Below, piece by piece: positions 18,318 to 27,304 of a stretch of DNA of 64,000 nucleotides (its first letter is position 1; every line of letters starts with the position of its first letter). The notes under the pieces are model-generated. The model saw only the letters and a program-made list of their open reading frames with translations. It was not told the origin of the DNA and did no database searches. Origin of the DNA: Photobacterium halotolerans DSM 18316 (lineage in GTDB: Bacteria > Pseudomonadota > Gammaproteobacteria > Enterobacterales > Vibrionaceae); the NCBI RefSeq assembly GCF_000425165.1, contig NZ_AULG01000013.1:154615-218614 (forward strand). Reading direction: 5' to 3'. The position numbers and the translations under genes are program-made.

Positions 18318-19007
18318 TTATTGACGACCAAGAATGCGTGCCAGTTCATCTTCGGCAGAGGCCGTGCCCCCGCTCCTGATTCCGGCGTCGGCCAGTTTCT
18401 TGTCCAGTGCACTGCCGGATTGTTCGGCTGCCATTTCTGCAGACGCTTCCAGCTGAGCGGCTTTTTCCGCCTGACGCTGCTTGATACGCTCCAGCGACGA
18501 GGCCGCGGTATGCATTTTTGCATTGGCACCGACGTGACCGGATGACACAGCAGACTGCGCCTTTTGCACCGCTTCATTGGCTTTCACCACATCCACTTGC
18601 TGCTCCAGCTGACGAAGCTTGTCTTTGGCCTGAGCGATGTTGGTTCTCAGTGTTTGCTCTGATTGAGTGAACTGATCCAGATATGTCTGTTCGGCCTGCT
18701 GTTCATTACGCAGGCTGGCGACTTTCTGTGCACATTCCAGTGCTAAGTCCTGCTGGCCTTTGTCCATGGCGTTACGGGCATAGGTTTCGTATTCGGTGAT
18801 CCCCAGATTAAAGCTTTCCACTTTTTGCTGAGACAGTTTCCGTTTGGCCACTATGCCAACCAGCGCTTCATCAGAGCGGCGCAGCTCTGCTTTGGCTTCA
18901 CGGATTTCCTGATCGAGAATGCGCAGCGCCTGGCTGTCTGCGACGGCTTCTGCGGCTTCGTTGGCACCGCCTTTCATTGCGGTGAAGAGTTTTTTCCAGA
19001 CACTCAT
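18318..19007 (-). CDS. yjfJ: PspA/IM30-family protein (YjfJ)
   Basis: A 229-residue, almost entirely helical, Ala/Gln/Glu-rich protein of the PspA/IM30 (ESCRT-III-like) family. The long coiled-coil helices occupy ~25-150, including EIREAKAELRRSDEALVGIVAKRKL (shown as key residues only: acidic/basic heptads). PspA-like proteins polymerise on the inner membrane and limit proton leak. The start overlaps the yjfI stop by 4 bp, indicating coupled translation. The Gly/Ala-rich C-terminus ends in a predicted short helix (AEDELARILGRQ). Confidence 0.85.
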   Translation of the reverse strand: MSVWKKLFTAMKGGANEAAEAVADSQALRILDQEIREAKAELRRSDEALVGIVAKRKLSQQKVESFNLGITEYETYARNAMDKGQQDLALECAQKVASLRNEQQAEQTYLDQFTQSEQTLRTNIAQAKDKLRQLEQQVDVVKANEAVQKAQSAVSSGHVGANAKMHTAASSLERIKQRQAEKAAQLEASAEMAAEQSGSALDKKLADAGIRSGGTASAEDELARILGRQ

Positions 19008-19411
19008 GCCGTTTGCTCCTTGAGGAAGTCCTGGTACAAATCAATAAAGGCTTCAACATTACGGAAAAGCGTGGCGACTTCAATCACGACGCTTTCTGCT
19101 TTTGACTGGGAAGACAGTGAACCAAAGGCAATGTAGTAATCGCTGCCATTGATTTCATTGATCCCTATGGTCGACAACGGGAACATCTTATGGGTACGCA
19201 GTATTTCACGGTTCAGTGCATCGGTGTCTTTCACCTGCCCGGCGTCAAATAATAAGACTTCGACCAGAATCTGCTCACCTGAAACCGCCAGAAAAGCTTC
19301 AATGTTGTCTTCATTACGGATCAGTAACGCCTGACCCTGTACGTCGACTTCCCAACCATCATGGTCAGACAGCAGGGGAGCCAGATCGGAAAGTTGCCAC
19401 ATAGTCAGCAT
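19004..19411 (-). CDS. yjfI: DUF2170 protein (YjfI family)
   Basis: A 135-residue acidic soluble protein, first gene of the operon. Family DUF2170 (YjfI) is found immediately upstream of yjfJ in other gammaproteobacteria, and the length fits. It overlaps yjfJ by 4 bp. No motif of known function; possibly a partner or chaperone for the PspA-like protein. Promoter presumably lies in 19412-19786. Confidence 0.78.
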   Translation of the reverse strand: MLTMWQLSDLAPLLSDHDGWEVDVQGQALLIRNEDNIEAFLAVSGEQILVEVLLFDAGQVKDTDALNREILRTHKMFPLSTIGINEINGSDYYIAFGSLSSQSKAESVVIEVATLFRNVEAFIDLYQDFLKEQTA

Positions 19412-19786
19412 CCTTAGATTAAGAGAAAATAAATCTGTTATTCAGTCGCACAAAAGCATTCGACTGTTACCACCTGATGAAGTTCCTGACTGATGATGTG
19501 ACAGAACAGGAACACAAAGGTGCCGTTGAGTGCACTAATATAAGTTAAATGAGCGGCTGCGTATGCCCTTCTGCTCATAATTGAATGCGGGATTTGCCTT
19601 TTATCGTTTTATTTTGTGATATGTACCTGAAGAAACAATGTGTTATTCATTGTAACGAATCTTTTGCAGCGCTGGTTTCGTGAGCGTTACGGCCAGTGAA
19701 GCAAATGGCCAGTACAGTAAATAATGGTACTCGCAGGAAGGCTATACTTAGCACAATCTCCTGGTGCTGATTGCTGAGTTGTCGTC
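19412..19786. other. Divergent intergenic region upstream of yjfI
   Basis: About 375 bp between the yjfI start and the start of the plus-strand hypothetical gene. It should hold promoters for both. No clear sigma-54 (GG-N10-GC), operator palindrome or terminator was identified by eye. Confidence 0.4.
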
Positions 19787-20779
19787 ATGACCAAAAAAAA
19801 TCTGTTGCTGAGGTTCATACTGCCGCTGTTGCTCGCCATGATCCTGGGGGCTGTGGTACTTAATATTTACACCCATAATACCAGACCTGCTGAGTTACAT
19901 CTTTCCGGCGTTGCGCTGCCCCCGTTTTCGGGGGAAAAGTCGGTGTTTCTTTTGCCCGAATTGGTCACCATGAGCCAGAAAGAGTACAGCGCTCTGATTG
20001 CCGAGCGAGAGGCATCGACTGAACAAGATCCCATCCCCGGCGAGTGCCAGCGCTGGTCAGCCATCATGCCTCCCTGGTTGTTGTGCGGGGATCCCGGATA
20101 TCTTCAGCACACAGATCAGATGAAGCAGTTTGCCTCTCCCTCTCAGTTGGTGGTTGAAGGATTGCTGCAGGCGAATGCGCGCCAGAATGCGCTGTATATT
20201 TATCACATCAAACGTGATCCGGACGCTAAAGGCAGCTTGCTGTCGCGGCTGGATGTTTATATCCAGGATGACGGTGTGCCGCATTACTACCGCTACGACG
20301 CACTGGGAAAGTTATCCAATCTGCCTTTGAGTGATTTACCCCAACCTGTGGCCTATATAGAAGATGAGGTGAATGCCGGGCTGCAGCCCACCCTGCGTTT
20401 CAGCTTTACCAACAGCGGGGCAAGAGAGGCCACCCTGAATACGGTGCGCAGTGAGCGGGTATTTGTCGTCACGGCGCCTGCCCGGACGGGGTATCCCGGC
20501 GAACATATACCGCCAAGGCTCACGGTTCCCGCACAGGGTATGAGTCTGGGACCGGCGAATGATGAGACTGTGACCCTGGCCGAGCCTGTCGTACTTCAGT
20601 CGAAGCAGGACAAAGCGCTGGAAATTCCCCTCAATATTTTAGATCTCGGTCAGGGGGATTCTCCCGGCTATTTGCTGGTGCGCTTTTATCTGGATTATTT
20701 CGATGGCGCTGAGAACCAGTCAATGCTGTTAGGCAATTTTCTGTTCTCTGATTACCTGCTGCTGGCGGAAGAAGAGTAA
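19787..20779 (+). CDS. Hypothetical membrane-anchored periplasmic protein
   Basis: No family recognised. The 330-residue product has one N-terminal transmembrane anchor (about residues 8-27, LRFILPLLLAMILGAVVL) and a ~300-residue domain rich in beta-type sequence that should lie in the periplasm. Two cysteines (GECQRW, LLCGDPG) could form a disulfide. The C-terminal half (from ~185) resembles an immunoglobulin-like arrangement. It is divergent from the yjf operon and convergent with the LysR gene at 20791; a functional link is not shown. Confidence 0.7.
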   Translation: MTKKNLLLRFILPLLLAMILGAVVLNIYTHNTRPAELHLSGVALPPFSGEKSVFLLPELVTMSQKEYSALIAEREASTEQDPIPGECQRWSAIMPPWLLCGDPGYLQHTDQMKQFASPSQLVVEGLLQANARQNALYIYHIKRDPDAKGSLLSRLDVYIQDDGVPHYYRYDALGKLSNLPLSDLPQPVAYIEDEVNAGLQPTLRFSFTNSGAREATLNTVRSERVFVVTAPARTGYPGEHIPPRLTVPAQGMSLGPANDETVTLAEPVVLQSKQDKALEIPLNILDLGQGDSPGYLLVRFYLDYFDGAENQSMLLGNFLFSDYLLLAEEE

Positions 20780-20790
20780 TCCTTGTCTGT

Positions 20791-21690
20791 TCATGTGCTT
20801 GCCAGCCGGAATTCGTGATGCAGCCAGGTCCGCAGTGTTAATACACTTTCCTGAACCAGCTTTTCTTTCTGACAGACAAAATAGTAGGACTGGTAAGGAT
20901 TGCGTACAGACGGGCCGATTTCCGTCAGCAGTCCCTGCCTGATTTCATCCCTGACAAACAGGCGATGGGTGACCAATATACCCAATCCCCTCAGCGTTGC
21001 CTGCACCGCCTGGATCGAAGCGGTAAAGCAAAGGTTGTGACGCTGGGCCGGTACCGGCAGCTGATTGGCCTGACACCAGATTTGCCAGTCATTCTCACGC
21101 CTCGGGTTGGTGACAAAAATGGGGTGATGGGCCGACAGCATGGCGTCTGCGCTGAGCGCACTGTTGGTGTCGATGAGTGACGGCGCGCAAACCAGGATCA
21201 ACTGGTCGTCACCGAGCTTTTCGCAATGATAGCCTTGCCAGTCATCTGAACGGCCGTGAATCAAAGCAACGTCTACCCCCTCTTTGTCGAGATCAAACAC
21301 ATGGGTCAGGGTAGAAATACGAATATCAATCTGAGGCGCCAGAGCCTGAAAATCGGGCACTCTGGGGATCCACCAGTGCAGCGCCAGCGAGTTCACCATG
21401 TTCAGCGTCAGCCGGTATGGGTTCTGCCGCTGTAAGGATTCACCGGCAGCCACTATCTGTTCGAGTGCCGGAGCCACCTGGCGGTAATATTTGCGACCAT
21501 TTCTGTTCAGCTCCACCCGGCGGCCCACACGCTGGAACAAGGGCAAACCAAGCTGGTTTTCCAGCGATTTTATCGCCTGGCTGATAGCCGAATGACTGAC
21601 ATGCAGGGCTTCAGCAGCGTCAGTCATGCTGCCCGTTTCTGCCACCGCTACAAAAGCATAGAGTGATTTCAGTGCTACGAGTTTTCTCAT
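20791..21690 (-). CDS. LysR-family regulator (GcvA-like), divergent from EamA exporter
   Basis: A 299-residue LysR protein. The helix-turn-helix reads LKSLYAFVAVAETGSMTDAAE...SHSAISQAIKSLENQLGLPLFQRVGRR (residues ~6-58). The effector domain contains HWWIPRVPDFQALAPQIDIRIST, characteristic of the GcvA/AmpR branch (xHWLxPRL...F...P.I). It faces the EamA gene across ~91 bp and most likely controls it. Confidence 0.88.
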   Translation of the reverse strand: MRKLVALKSLYAFVAVAETGSMTDAAEALHVSHSAISQAIKSLENQLGLPLFQRVGRRVELNRNGRKYYRQVAPALEQIVAAGESLQRQNPYRLTLNMVNSLALHWWIPRVPDFQALAPQIDIRISTLTHVFDLDKEGVDVALIHGRSDDWQGYHCEKLGDDQLILVCAPSLIDTNSALSADAMLSAHHPIFVTNPRRENDWQIWCQANQLPVPAQRHNLCFTASIQAVQATLRGLGILVTHRLFVRDEIRQGLLTEIGPSVRNPYQSYYFVCQKEKLVQESVLTLRTWLHHEFRLAST

Positions 21691-21781
21691 CTGTAAGTTT
21701 TTCTAACAGTTTTGGTTAATATTATTCGCTTTTTTATCGTTTGTAACCTCGTTAGACTCCTCACCAGCTAAGGAGTACTTA

Positions 21782-22702
21782 ATGACAACAGATTTGCGCC
21801 CTCTTTTTTTCATGCTGGCTTCCACCTTCAGTCTGTCGGTAAACGGTTTGGTGTCCAAACTGTTAAGTGATCAGATCAGCGTAGAAATGCTCAGTTTTCT
21901 GCGATTCTCAATACCAGCCGTGTTACTGATGTGGTTGATGTCGCTGACTCAGTGGGCCGTACCCGACAGCAAAAAGCTTTGGCAGTCACTGGGGATCCGG
22001 GCATTCTGTGTTGCTGCCGCTCAGCTGTGCTTCCTTTTTTCACTGAGCCACTTGAGTCTGGTGGAAACTGTGGTGTTGTTCAGTACCGGGCCGCTGTTTA
22101 TTCCTGTGTTAGAAAAACTGTTATTTCACACCCGGATTCCGCCGATGACGGTCATGAATCTGATGATCACCTTTTTAGGGGTGGTACTGATGGCGGGCAA
22201 TGCCGGCGGTTTTGCCCTGCGGCCGGAGCTGATCGTCGGGGTAGCGGCGGGGGTGTTCAATGCCGGATCCCAGGTCAGCCTGTACCGGGTGAGTAAAGGG
22301 AGCATGTCGGCCTTTGGCTTAAATGCCTGGTGCTTTACGCTCGCCAGCCTGATGCTGCTGCCGCTGGTACTCTTTACCCACAGCACTGACAGGCTGGCAG
22401 CCAGCTGGCAGCAGCTAACCGATCTGCAATCGCTGCTGTTACCGTCGCTGCTGTTGCTGGCCGTCTGCATCGTCAATACCCAGGTCTTTCGGGTCAAAGC
22501 CTACCGCCTGGTGGAATCCGGCTCCAGCCTGGCGCCGCTGATTCTGACCAACCTGCTGTTTGCTTTCATCTGGCAGATTAGCTTCTTTGAGCAGACTTTG
22601 GTGTGGAACAAAGTGGTGGGTGTCAGCCTGATTGTACTGGCGACCCTGTTCAACACGTTCGGCCGGGTGTGGTTCAGGCAGCGGCAGGCGCGGCTTGGCT
22701 AA
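21782..22702 (+). CDS. EamA/DMT-superfamily transporter
   Basis: A 306-residue protein with ten hydrophobic helices arranged as two five-helix EamA repeats (about 8-140 and 150-290), as in RhaT/YdcZ-type drug/metabolite exporters. Charged residues between repeats and the N-in topology fit. Substrate unknown; the divergent LysR regulator suggests induction by a metabolite. RBS AAGGAG lies 8 bp upstream of the ATG. Confidence 0.85.
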   Translation: MTTDLRPLFFMLASTFSLSVNGLVSKLLSDQISVEMLSFLRFSIPAVLLMWLMSLTQWAVPDSKKLWQSLGIRAFCVAAAQLCFLFSLSHLSLVETVVLFSTGPLFIPVLEKLLFHTRIPPMTVMNLMITFLGVVLMAGNAGGFALRPELIVGVAAGVFNAGSQVSLYRVSKGSMSAFGLNAWCFTLASLMLLPLVLFTHSTDRLAASWQQLTDLQSLLLPSLLLLAVCIVNTQVFRVKAYRLVESGSSLAPLILTNLLFAFIWQISFFEQTLVWNKVVGVSLIVLATLFNTFGRVWFRQRQARLG

Positions 22703-22829
22703 GGGGCTCCCCAACTCAGTGCAGCTGTGCACTAAGATTGGCTGTCTTAACCTGCGCGGCATCATGCGGCGGTGTTGTTATCAGAGATAATTGTCTGAAA
22801 TAAAACAACTTTGGCTGTTTGGTGAAAAC

Positions 22830-22845
22830 TGGCACACAAGATGCA
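22830..22845 (+). promoter_or_regulatory. Sigma-54 promoter of the nitrate assimilation operon
   Basis: TGGCACACAAGATGCA matches the -24/-12 consensus TGGCAC-N5-TTGCA with the invariant GG (22831-22832) and GC (22843-22844) exactly 10 bp apart. It lies ~130 bp upstream of nasA and just upstream of a terminator-like leader hairpin. Sigma-54/NtrC control is what is known for bacterial nitrate assimilation, so it fits its place. Confidence 0.85.
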
Positions 22846-22900
22846 AAACAACTAAGGTACACGACATTCAACACTTGATACTTTGGTTTTAGGCATTGCA

Positions 22901-22933
22901 GCCACGTCCTCTCCCGGGGGCGTGGCTTTTTTT
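22901..22933 (+). terminator. Leader terminator before nasA (likely NasT antitermination site)
   Basis: The stem GCCACG / CGTGGC (22901-22906, 22921-22926) encloses a CCC/GGG-rich inner stem and is followed by T7. An outer AGGCAT/ATGCCT pair (22891-22896 with 22934-22939) can extend it. The hairpin lies between the sigma-54 promoter and the nasA start, the position of the leader terminator that ANTAR proteins overcome in nas operons. A nasT gene lies in the same locus. Confidence 0.75.
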
Positions 22934-22975
22934 ATGCCTGAAACCGGCGCTAAGCGGGACGCGAAGGAGAAGAAT

Positions 22976-25648
22976 ATGAGCAACACAGCCGGTCAGGTTG
23001 CAGGATGTAAGCAAGGTGAAGCAGTGAAGTCAGCCTGTCCCTATTGTGGTGTAGGTTGTGGTGTGGCGGTGCAAGGCAAGTTTCAGTCCGGCAGCCTGAC
23101 CAAGCAGCCTGAAATAGTCGGTGATGTCTCTCATCCTGCCAATCATGGGGCTCTTTGCGTCAAAGGATCCGCACTGAAAGAAAGCCTGAACATACCCAAT
23201 CGCCTGCTGTATCCGCGCCTGGGGGACAAGGAAGTCAGCTGGTCTGCTGCCACCGATGCTATCGCACAGAAGCTGAAGGAAACGGTTGCCAAACACGGCC
23301 CGGACAGTGTGGCCATGTATGTATCCGGTCAGTTGCTGACAGAAGATTACTATGTTGCCAACAAGCTGATGAAAGGCTTTATTGGTACAGCCAATATCGA
23401 TACCAATTCACGGCTCTGTATGTCCTCGGCGGTGGCGGCGCATAACCGGGCGTTCGGTGAAGATCTGGTCCCGGTTCATTATGACGATATCGCAACAGCG
23501 GATCTTATCGTCATCGTCGGCGCCAATACCGCCTGGACGCACCCGGTATTGTTTCGCCGTATTCAGCAGGCCCGTGAAGCAAACCCGGATCTGCGTCTGG
23601 TCGTGATCGACCCCAGACGGACGACAACGGCGGAGCAGGCCGATCTCCACCTGCCGATTGCGAACGACGGCGATGTGCTGCTGTTTAACGGCCTGCTGCG
23701 TTATCTGTCTGATCACCATGCGCTGGATGACGATTTTATCGCGAGGCATTGTGAGGGCTTTGCGTCGCTGAAAGCTGAAATCAGCCGCGAGCCATACCGT
23801 CTGGCTCGCTGCGCGGAGACGCTGGGGCTGAGCCGGGAGCAGCTCAACGCTTTTTACGCGATGTTCAAAGATTCCCCGCATACCCTGACCCTGTTTTGTC
23901 AGGGTATTAATCAGTCGGCCAACGGTACCGATAAAGCCAACGCAATTATTAACTGTCATCTGGCCACCGGACGAATCGGTAAACCGGGGGCCGGACCATT
24001 CTCGCTGACCGGGCAACCCAACGCCATGGGCGGCCGCGAAGTCGGCGGGCTGGCAAACCAGCTGGCAGTCCACAGAGGCTTTGATCCGCAATCTGTCTCA
24101 GCGGTCGGCGATTTTTGGCAGGCGCCGAATATGGCCACTCAACCCGGGCTCAAAGCGGTTGAGCTGTTTGAGGCGATTCACCAGGGCAAGATCAAGTTTG
24201 TCTGGATTATTGCGACCAACCCTGTGGTGTCTTTGCCTGACAGCCGCAAAGTGGCGCAAGCCCTGGCGCGCTGCGAGTACGTGGTGGTGTCGGACATTTC
24301 GCCGGAAGCGGACACGGCAGCATTTGCTGATGTGTTGCTGCCGGCGGCCGGCTGGGGCGAGAAAGACGGCATGGTGACAAACTCTGAAAGGATGATCTCC
24401 CGTCAGCGGGCGTTTCTGCCTCCTCCCGGCGAGGCCAAAGCAGACTGGTGGGCTATCTGTGAAGTGGCTAAAACAATGGGCTTCAGCGGGTTTGATTTCG
24501 CCACGGTGGCGGATGTGTATCGCGAATACGCGGCCTTAAGCCGCATTAACCAGAATTCACCTTATCTGTTTGATATTTCAGCGTTAGCGTCAATGACGGA
24601 TGCTGAATATGCCCACTGGCAACCGCAGCGCTGGCCGCTGGGCAGGGAGTCACACCTGTTCAGTGACGGGGTCTTCCCGACCGCCAGCGGCCGCGCCAGT
24701 CTGATCACTGTTCGTCATAACGAACAAGCGACCCGGCCCGGCGTCTGGTGGCTCAATACCGGACGTCAGCGCGATCAATGGCACACTATGACGCGCACCG
24801 GGCATATAGCCAGGCTGGCCGAAAGCGAAACCGAGCCGACTGTGTATATTCATCCGCTCTCGGCCAGTAAAAATCAGCTCAGCGAAGGACAGCTGGTGTC
24901 ACTGGGTTATAACGGCAACCACATGCTGGCCAAGCTGGCGGTCGATGATGGCTTGTCGCCAAACCAGCTCTACATGTCGATGCACTGGGCCGGGGCATTT
25001 GGTTTTGCCAGCCGGGTCAACCAGATGGTTGCGCCTGAGGTTGATCCCGTGTCGGGCCAGCCTGCCTTCAAATCGGCTGGTGTGACGCTGTCACCGGCCC
25101 GGGCGGCCAGCTACGGGATCTGGATGGGCGCGCTGCCACCGCCGTTTGAGACAGATTTCCTCAGTTTCCAGACCGGAGAAAAGATCAATATCTGGCGCTT
25201 TGCCTGCCGCACGCCGCTGTCTAAATCCCACCTGTACGGCATCACACCGCAGGCCTTGGTGATTGACGATACCGGCAACGGCGGCTGGACGGCGCTGATG
25301 ACAGCCGACAGCCGGTTAACCGCCATGTGCCTTGTGAGCGAGCAGCCACTCCGGTCTGATCCCCAGCCCTATACCGGCTTGTTTGACAAGGCGTTTTCGG
25401 TCAGTGCTTTTCTGGCACTGGCGATCCAGGGACAGGCACCCTCAAAACTGGTGTGCAGCTGCTTCAGGGTAACGGACAGGCAGATTGTACAAGCCATTGA
25501 GCGCAATGGACTGACCAGCCTGGCGGGATTGCAGGCGCAACTCAAATGCGGCTCTAACTGCGGGTCTTGCCTTGGCGAAGTAAAGGCGCTGCTCAGACAG
25601 ACGCAAGTGAACACGGAAGAAGCAGTGACGGAAGGAGAACAGGTATGA
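22976..25648 (+). CDS. nasA: Assimilatory nitrate reductase catalytic subunit NasA
   Basis: An 890-residue cytoplasmic molybdopterin oxidoreductase that reduces nitrate to nitrite. The ATG at 22976 is used because GAAGGAGAAGAAT precedes it; the upstream in-frame part overlaps the leader terminator. N-terminal [4Fe-4S] ligands are Cys21-x2-Cys24-x3-Cys28 with a fourth near 59 (GALCVKGS). The bis-MGD binding domains fill the middle, including TGQPNAMGGREVGG. A C-terminal BFD-type [2Fe-2S] domain is fused (LVCSCFRVTD...CGSNCGSC). No separate NasB/NADH subunit is present in the window, so the donor is unclear. It overlaps cobA by 4 bp. Confidence 0.93.
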   Translation: MSNTAGQVAGCKQGEAVKSACPYCGVGCGVAVQGKFQSGSLTKQPEIVGDVSHPANHGALCVKGSALKESLNIPNRLLYPRLGDKEVSWSAATDAIAQKLKETVAKHGPDSVAMYVSGQLLTEDYYVANKLMKGFIGTANIDTNSRLCMSSAVAAHNRAFGEDLVPVHYDDIATADLIVIVGANTAWTHPVLFRRIQQAREANPDLRLVVIDPRRTTTAEQADLHLPIANDGDVLLFNGLLRYLSDHHALDDDFIARHCEGFASLKAEISREPYRLARCAETLGLSREQLNAFYAMFKDSPHTLTLFCQGINQSANGTDKANAIINCHLATGRIGKPGAGPFSLTGQPNAMGGREVGGLANQLAVHRGFDPQSVSAVGDFWQAPNMATQPGLKAVELFEAIHQGKIKFVWIIATNPVVSLPDSRKVAQALARCEYVVVSDISPEADTAAFADVLLPAAGWGEKDGMVTNSERMISRQRAFLPPPGEAKADWWAICEVAKTMGFSGFDFATVADVYREYAALSRINQNSPYLFDISALASMTDAEYAHWQPQRWPLGRESHLFSDGVFPTASGRASLITVRHNEQATRPGVWWLNTGRQRDQWHTMTRTGHIARLAESETEPTVYIHPLSASKNQLSEGQLVSLGYNGNHMLAKLAVDDGLSPNQLYMSMHWAGAFGFASRVNQMVAPEVDPVSGQPAFKSAGVTLSPARAASYGIWMGALPPPFETDFLSFQTGEKINIWRFACRTPLSKSHLYGITPQALVIDDTGNGGWTALMTADSRLTAMCLVSEQPLRSDPQPYTGLFDKAFSVSAFLALAIQGQAPSKLVCSCFRVTDRQIVQAIERNGLTSLAGLQAQLKCGSNCGSCLGEVKALLRQTQVNTEEAVTEGEQV

Positions 25649-26496
25649 GTACAGCAAAACCAATGACATCGACACACAGCACAGCGACGGTAACCCGGCT
25701 CCAGTCGGTGCCGCACCGCCCTTCCGTCAGTCTGGTGGGGGCGGGGCCGGGCGATCCGGAGTTGCTGACCTTAAAAGCCCTCAAAGCTATTCAGCAGGCC
25801 GAAGTGCTGGTGTATGACCGCCTGGTCAGTGACGCCATTCTGGCGATGGCGAACCCGGATGCCGAGCGTATCTATGTGGGTAAGCGCTGCGGTCAGCCCA
25901 GCATGAAGCAGGAAGCCATTAATCAGGTACTGATCGAGCAGGCCAGACAAGGCCGCTATGTGGTGCGCCTGAAAGGTGGCGACCCGCTGATCTTCGGCCG
26001 TGGCGGGGAAGAAGGGCTGGCGCTGGCGGCAGAGGCGATCCCGTTTGATTTCGTGCCCGGCATTACCGCTGCCATTGGCTGCGCGGCATCCACCTCCATC
26101 CCGCTGACGCACAGAGAAATGTCCCGTTCAGTCACTCTGGTCACCGGCCATGTGGTGTCCGGTGCGTTACCTGCCTGGGCGCAACTGATTGGCGCGGGAC
26201 AGACCATCGTCTTTTATATGGGGCTCGAGCAGGCCAGAGAGATCCACAGCGGCCTGACACTGGGCGGCCTGAGCAAGGACACACCGCTGGCTGTGGTCAT
26301 TAAAGGCTGCACGCCGGATGAAAAAGTCCATGTGTCGTCATTGGGCAAGCTCACCAAACTGGGGCAGGCATTAAAAGGACAGTCACCGGCATTACTCATC
26401 ATCGGCGATGTTGTTGCACTGCGTGCCACCCTTAATCAAGCACTTAACTGCAACGATACCACCGAGACTAACCCTAAAGAGGTATTTTACGGCTGA
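25645..26496 (+). CDS. cobA: Uroporphyrinogen-III C-methyltransferase (siroheme branch)
   Basis: A 283-residue SUMT that methylates uroporphyrinogen III with S-adenosylmethionine to give precorrin-2, needed for the siroheme of NirB. The start ATG overlaps the nasA stop (ATGA). Motifs visible are LVGAGPGDPELLTLKA (about 29-44) and VVRLKGGDPLIFGRGGEE (about 105-122), plus PGITAAIG and the YMGLE region. No CysG-type oxidase/chelatase domain is fused, so precorrin-2 oxidation and iron insertion must come from elsewhere. Its place in the nas operon ties it to nitrite reductase maturation. Confidence 0.93.
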   Translation: MSTAKPMTSTHSTATVTRLQSVPHRPSVSLVGAGPGDPELLTLKALKAIQQAEVLVYDRLVSDAILAMANPDAERIYVGKRCGQPSMKQEAINQVLIEQARQGRYVVRLKGGDPLIFGRGGEEGLALAAEAIPFDFVPGITAAIGCAASTSIPLTHREMSRSVTLVTGHVVSGALPAWAQLIGAGQTIVFYMGLEQAREIHSGLTLGGLSKDTPLAVVIKGCTPDEKVHVSSLGKLTKLGQALKGQSPALLIIGDVVALRATLNQALNCNDTTETNPKEVFYG

Positions 26497-26507
26497 TTTT
26501 GACTAAG

Positions 26508-26523
26508 TGGCTGATTGCTTGCT
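26508..26523 (+). promoter_or_regulatory. Second sigma-54 promoter, ahead of nasT
   Basis: TGGCTGATTGCTTGCT keeps the GG-N10-GC spacing (26509-26510 and 26521-26522) and the TTGCT -12 block, 52 bp upstream of the nasT start. The -24 block is TGGCTG rather than TGGCAC, so it is a weaker match than the one upstream of nasA. Confidence 0.6.
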
Positions 26524-26574
26524 TCTTTATGTATGAATGCGTGTTGAACCATTGTGTACAGGGAAGACAGGCCA

Positions 26575-27180
26575 ATGGCAAAGTCAGATCGAAAGCAAGT
26601 CGCCACCAACCATAAAGACACCAGTCAGATACTGGTTTGCAGCGACTGCACCCGGGAGCAGGCAAAGCTGACCGGCGAACTGGCGGCCAGATATGACAAT
26701 GTTATCGGTTGTCGCTTCAGCCAGCTTGCGGCACTGACGGCACAGACGCAGGACAGTGCACTGGTGATCAGCTGGGCCAGAGCCGATGCCGAGCTGAGGA
26801 TGCTGGTAGACCATGCAGACAGCCAACGGTGGCCGCTGGTGGTACTGCTCCGGCAGCTTGAGCATCAGGATATCGACCGGCTCCCTGCACCTAATGGCTA
26901 TGTGCTTTTACCGGCAGACTCAGCAACGGCGCTGAGTGTATGGGTAGAAAGGGCATGCCAGGTCAGGGACAGCCAAAGTCAGATGGAAAATGCGCTGGCG
27001 ACGCTGAATCGCCGCCTTGAGGACAGGCGGCTGGTAGAGCAGGCCAAAGGGCTGCTGATGAAGCATCAGGGGCTGGATGAAGCAGAGGCCTATCGCCTGC
27101 TCCGTGAAGCTGCCATGCACAACAGCCAGAGTTTGGGGCAGATTGCGAAAAACCTGCTGCTGAGCCTGAACCGTATATGA
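26575..27180 (+). CDS. nasT: ANTAR-domain antiterminator NasT
   Basis: A 201-residue protein with an N-terminal pseudo-receiver region (~15-125) and a C-terminal ANTAR RNA-binding domain (about 140-195: [19 protein letters not shown], then [13 protein letters not shown] and [13 protein letters not shown]). ANTAR proteins of nas operons bind leader RNA and prevent premature termination when nitrate/nitrite is present. Two terminator-like leaders in this locus (22901 and 27226) are plausible targets. ATG 26575 is preferred over the GTG at 26554. NasT proteins usually partner with the sensor NasS, which is not found in the window. Confidence 0.85.
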   Translation: MAKSDRKQVATNHKDTSQILVCSDCTREQAKLTGELAARYDNVIGCRFSQLAALTAQTQDSALVISWARADAELRMLVDHADSQRWPLVVLLRQLEHQDIDRLPAPNGYVLLPADSATALSVWVERACQVRDSQSQMENALATLNRRLEDRRLVEQAKGLLMKHQGLDEAEAYRLLREAAMHNSQSLGQIAKNLLLSLNRI

Positions 27181-27225
27181 CCCGGCGCTAACGTCACGCG
27201 CCACTGAAAAATTGATCACTACAGC

Positions 27226-27262
27226 AACGTCGCTGCTCCTTTCGGGGAGGGCGGCGTTTTTT
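27226..27262 (+). terminator. Leader terminator before nrtA
   Basis: Stem AACGTCGC / GGCGGCGTT with an inner CTCC/GGAG stem and T-run (27257-27262), placed between nasT and nrtA. A small GC hairpin (GGCGC / GCGCC, 27184-27202) precedes it, as in two-hairpin ANTAR target leaders. This suggests nrtABC-nirBD is also governed by NasT antitermination rather than only by the upstream promoters. Confidence 0.7.
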
Positions 27263-27304
27263 GTTTTTAACGCTTTGTTTTTTATCTATGGAAGAGGTTT
27301 GGAT

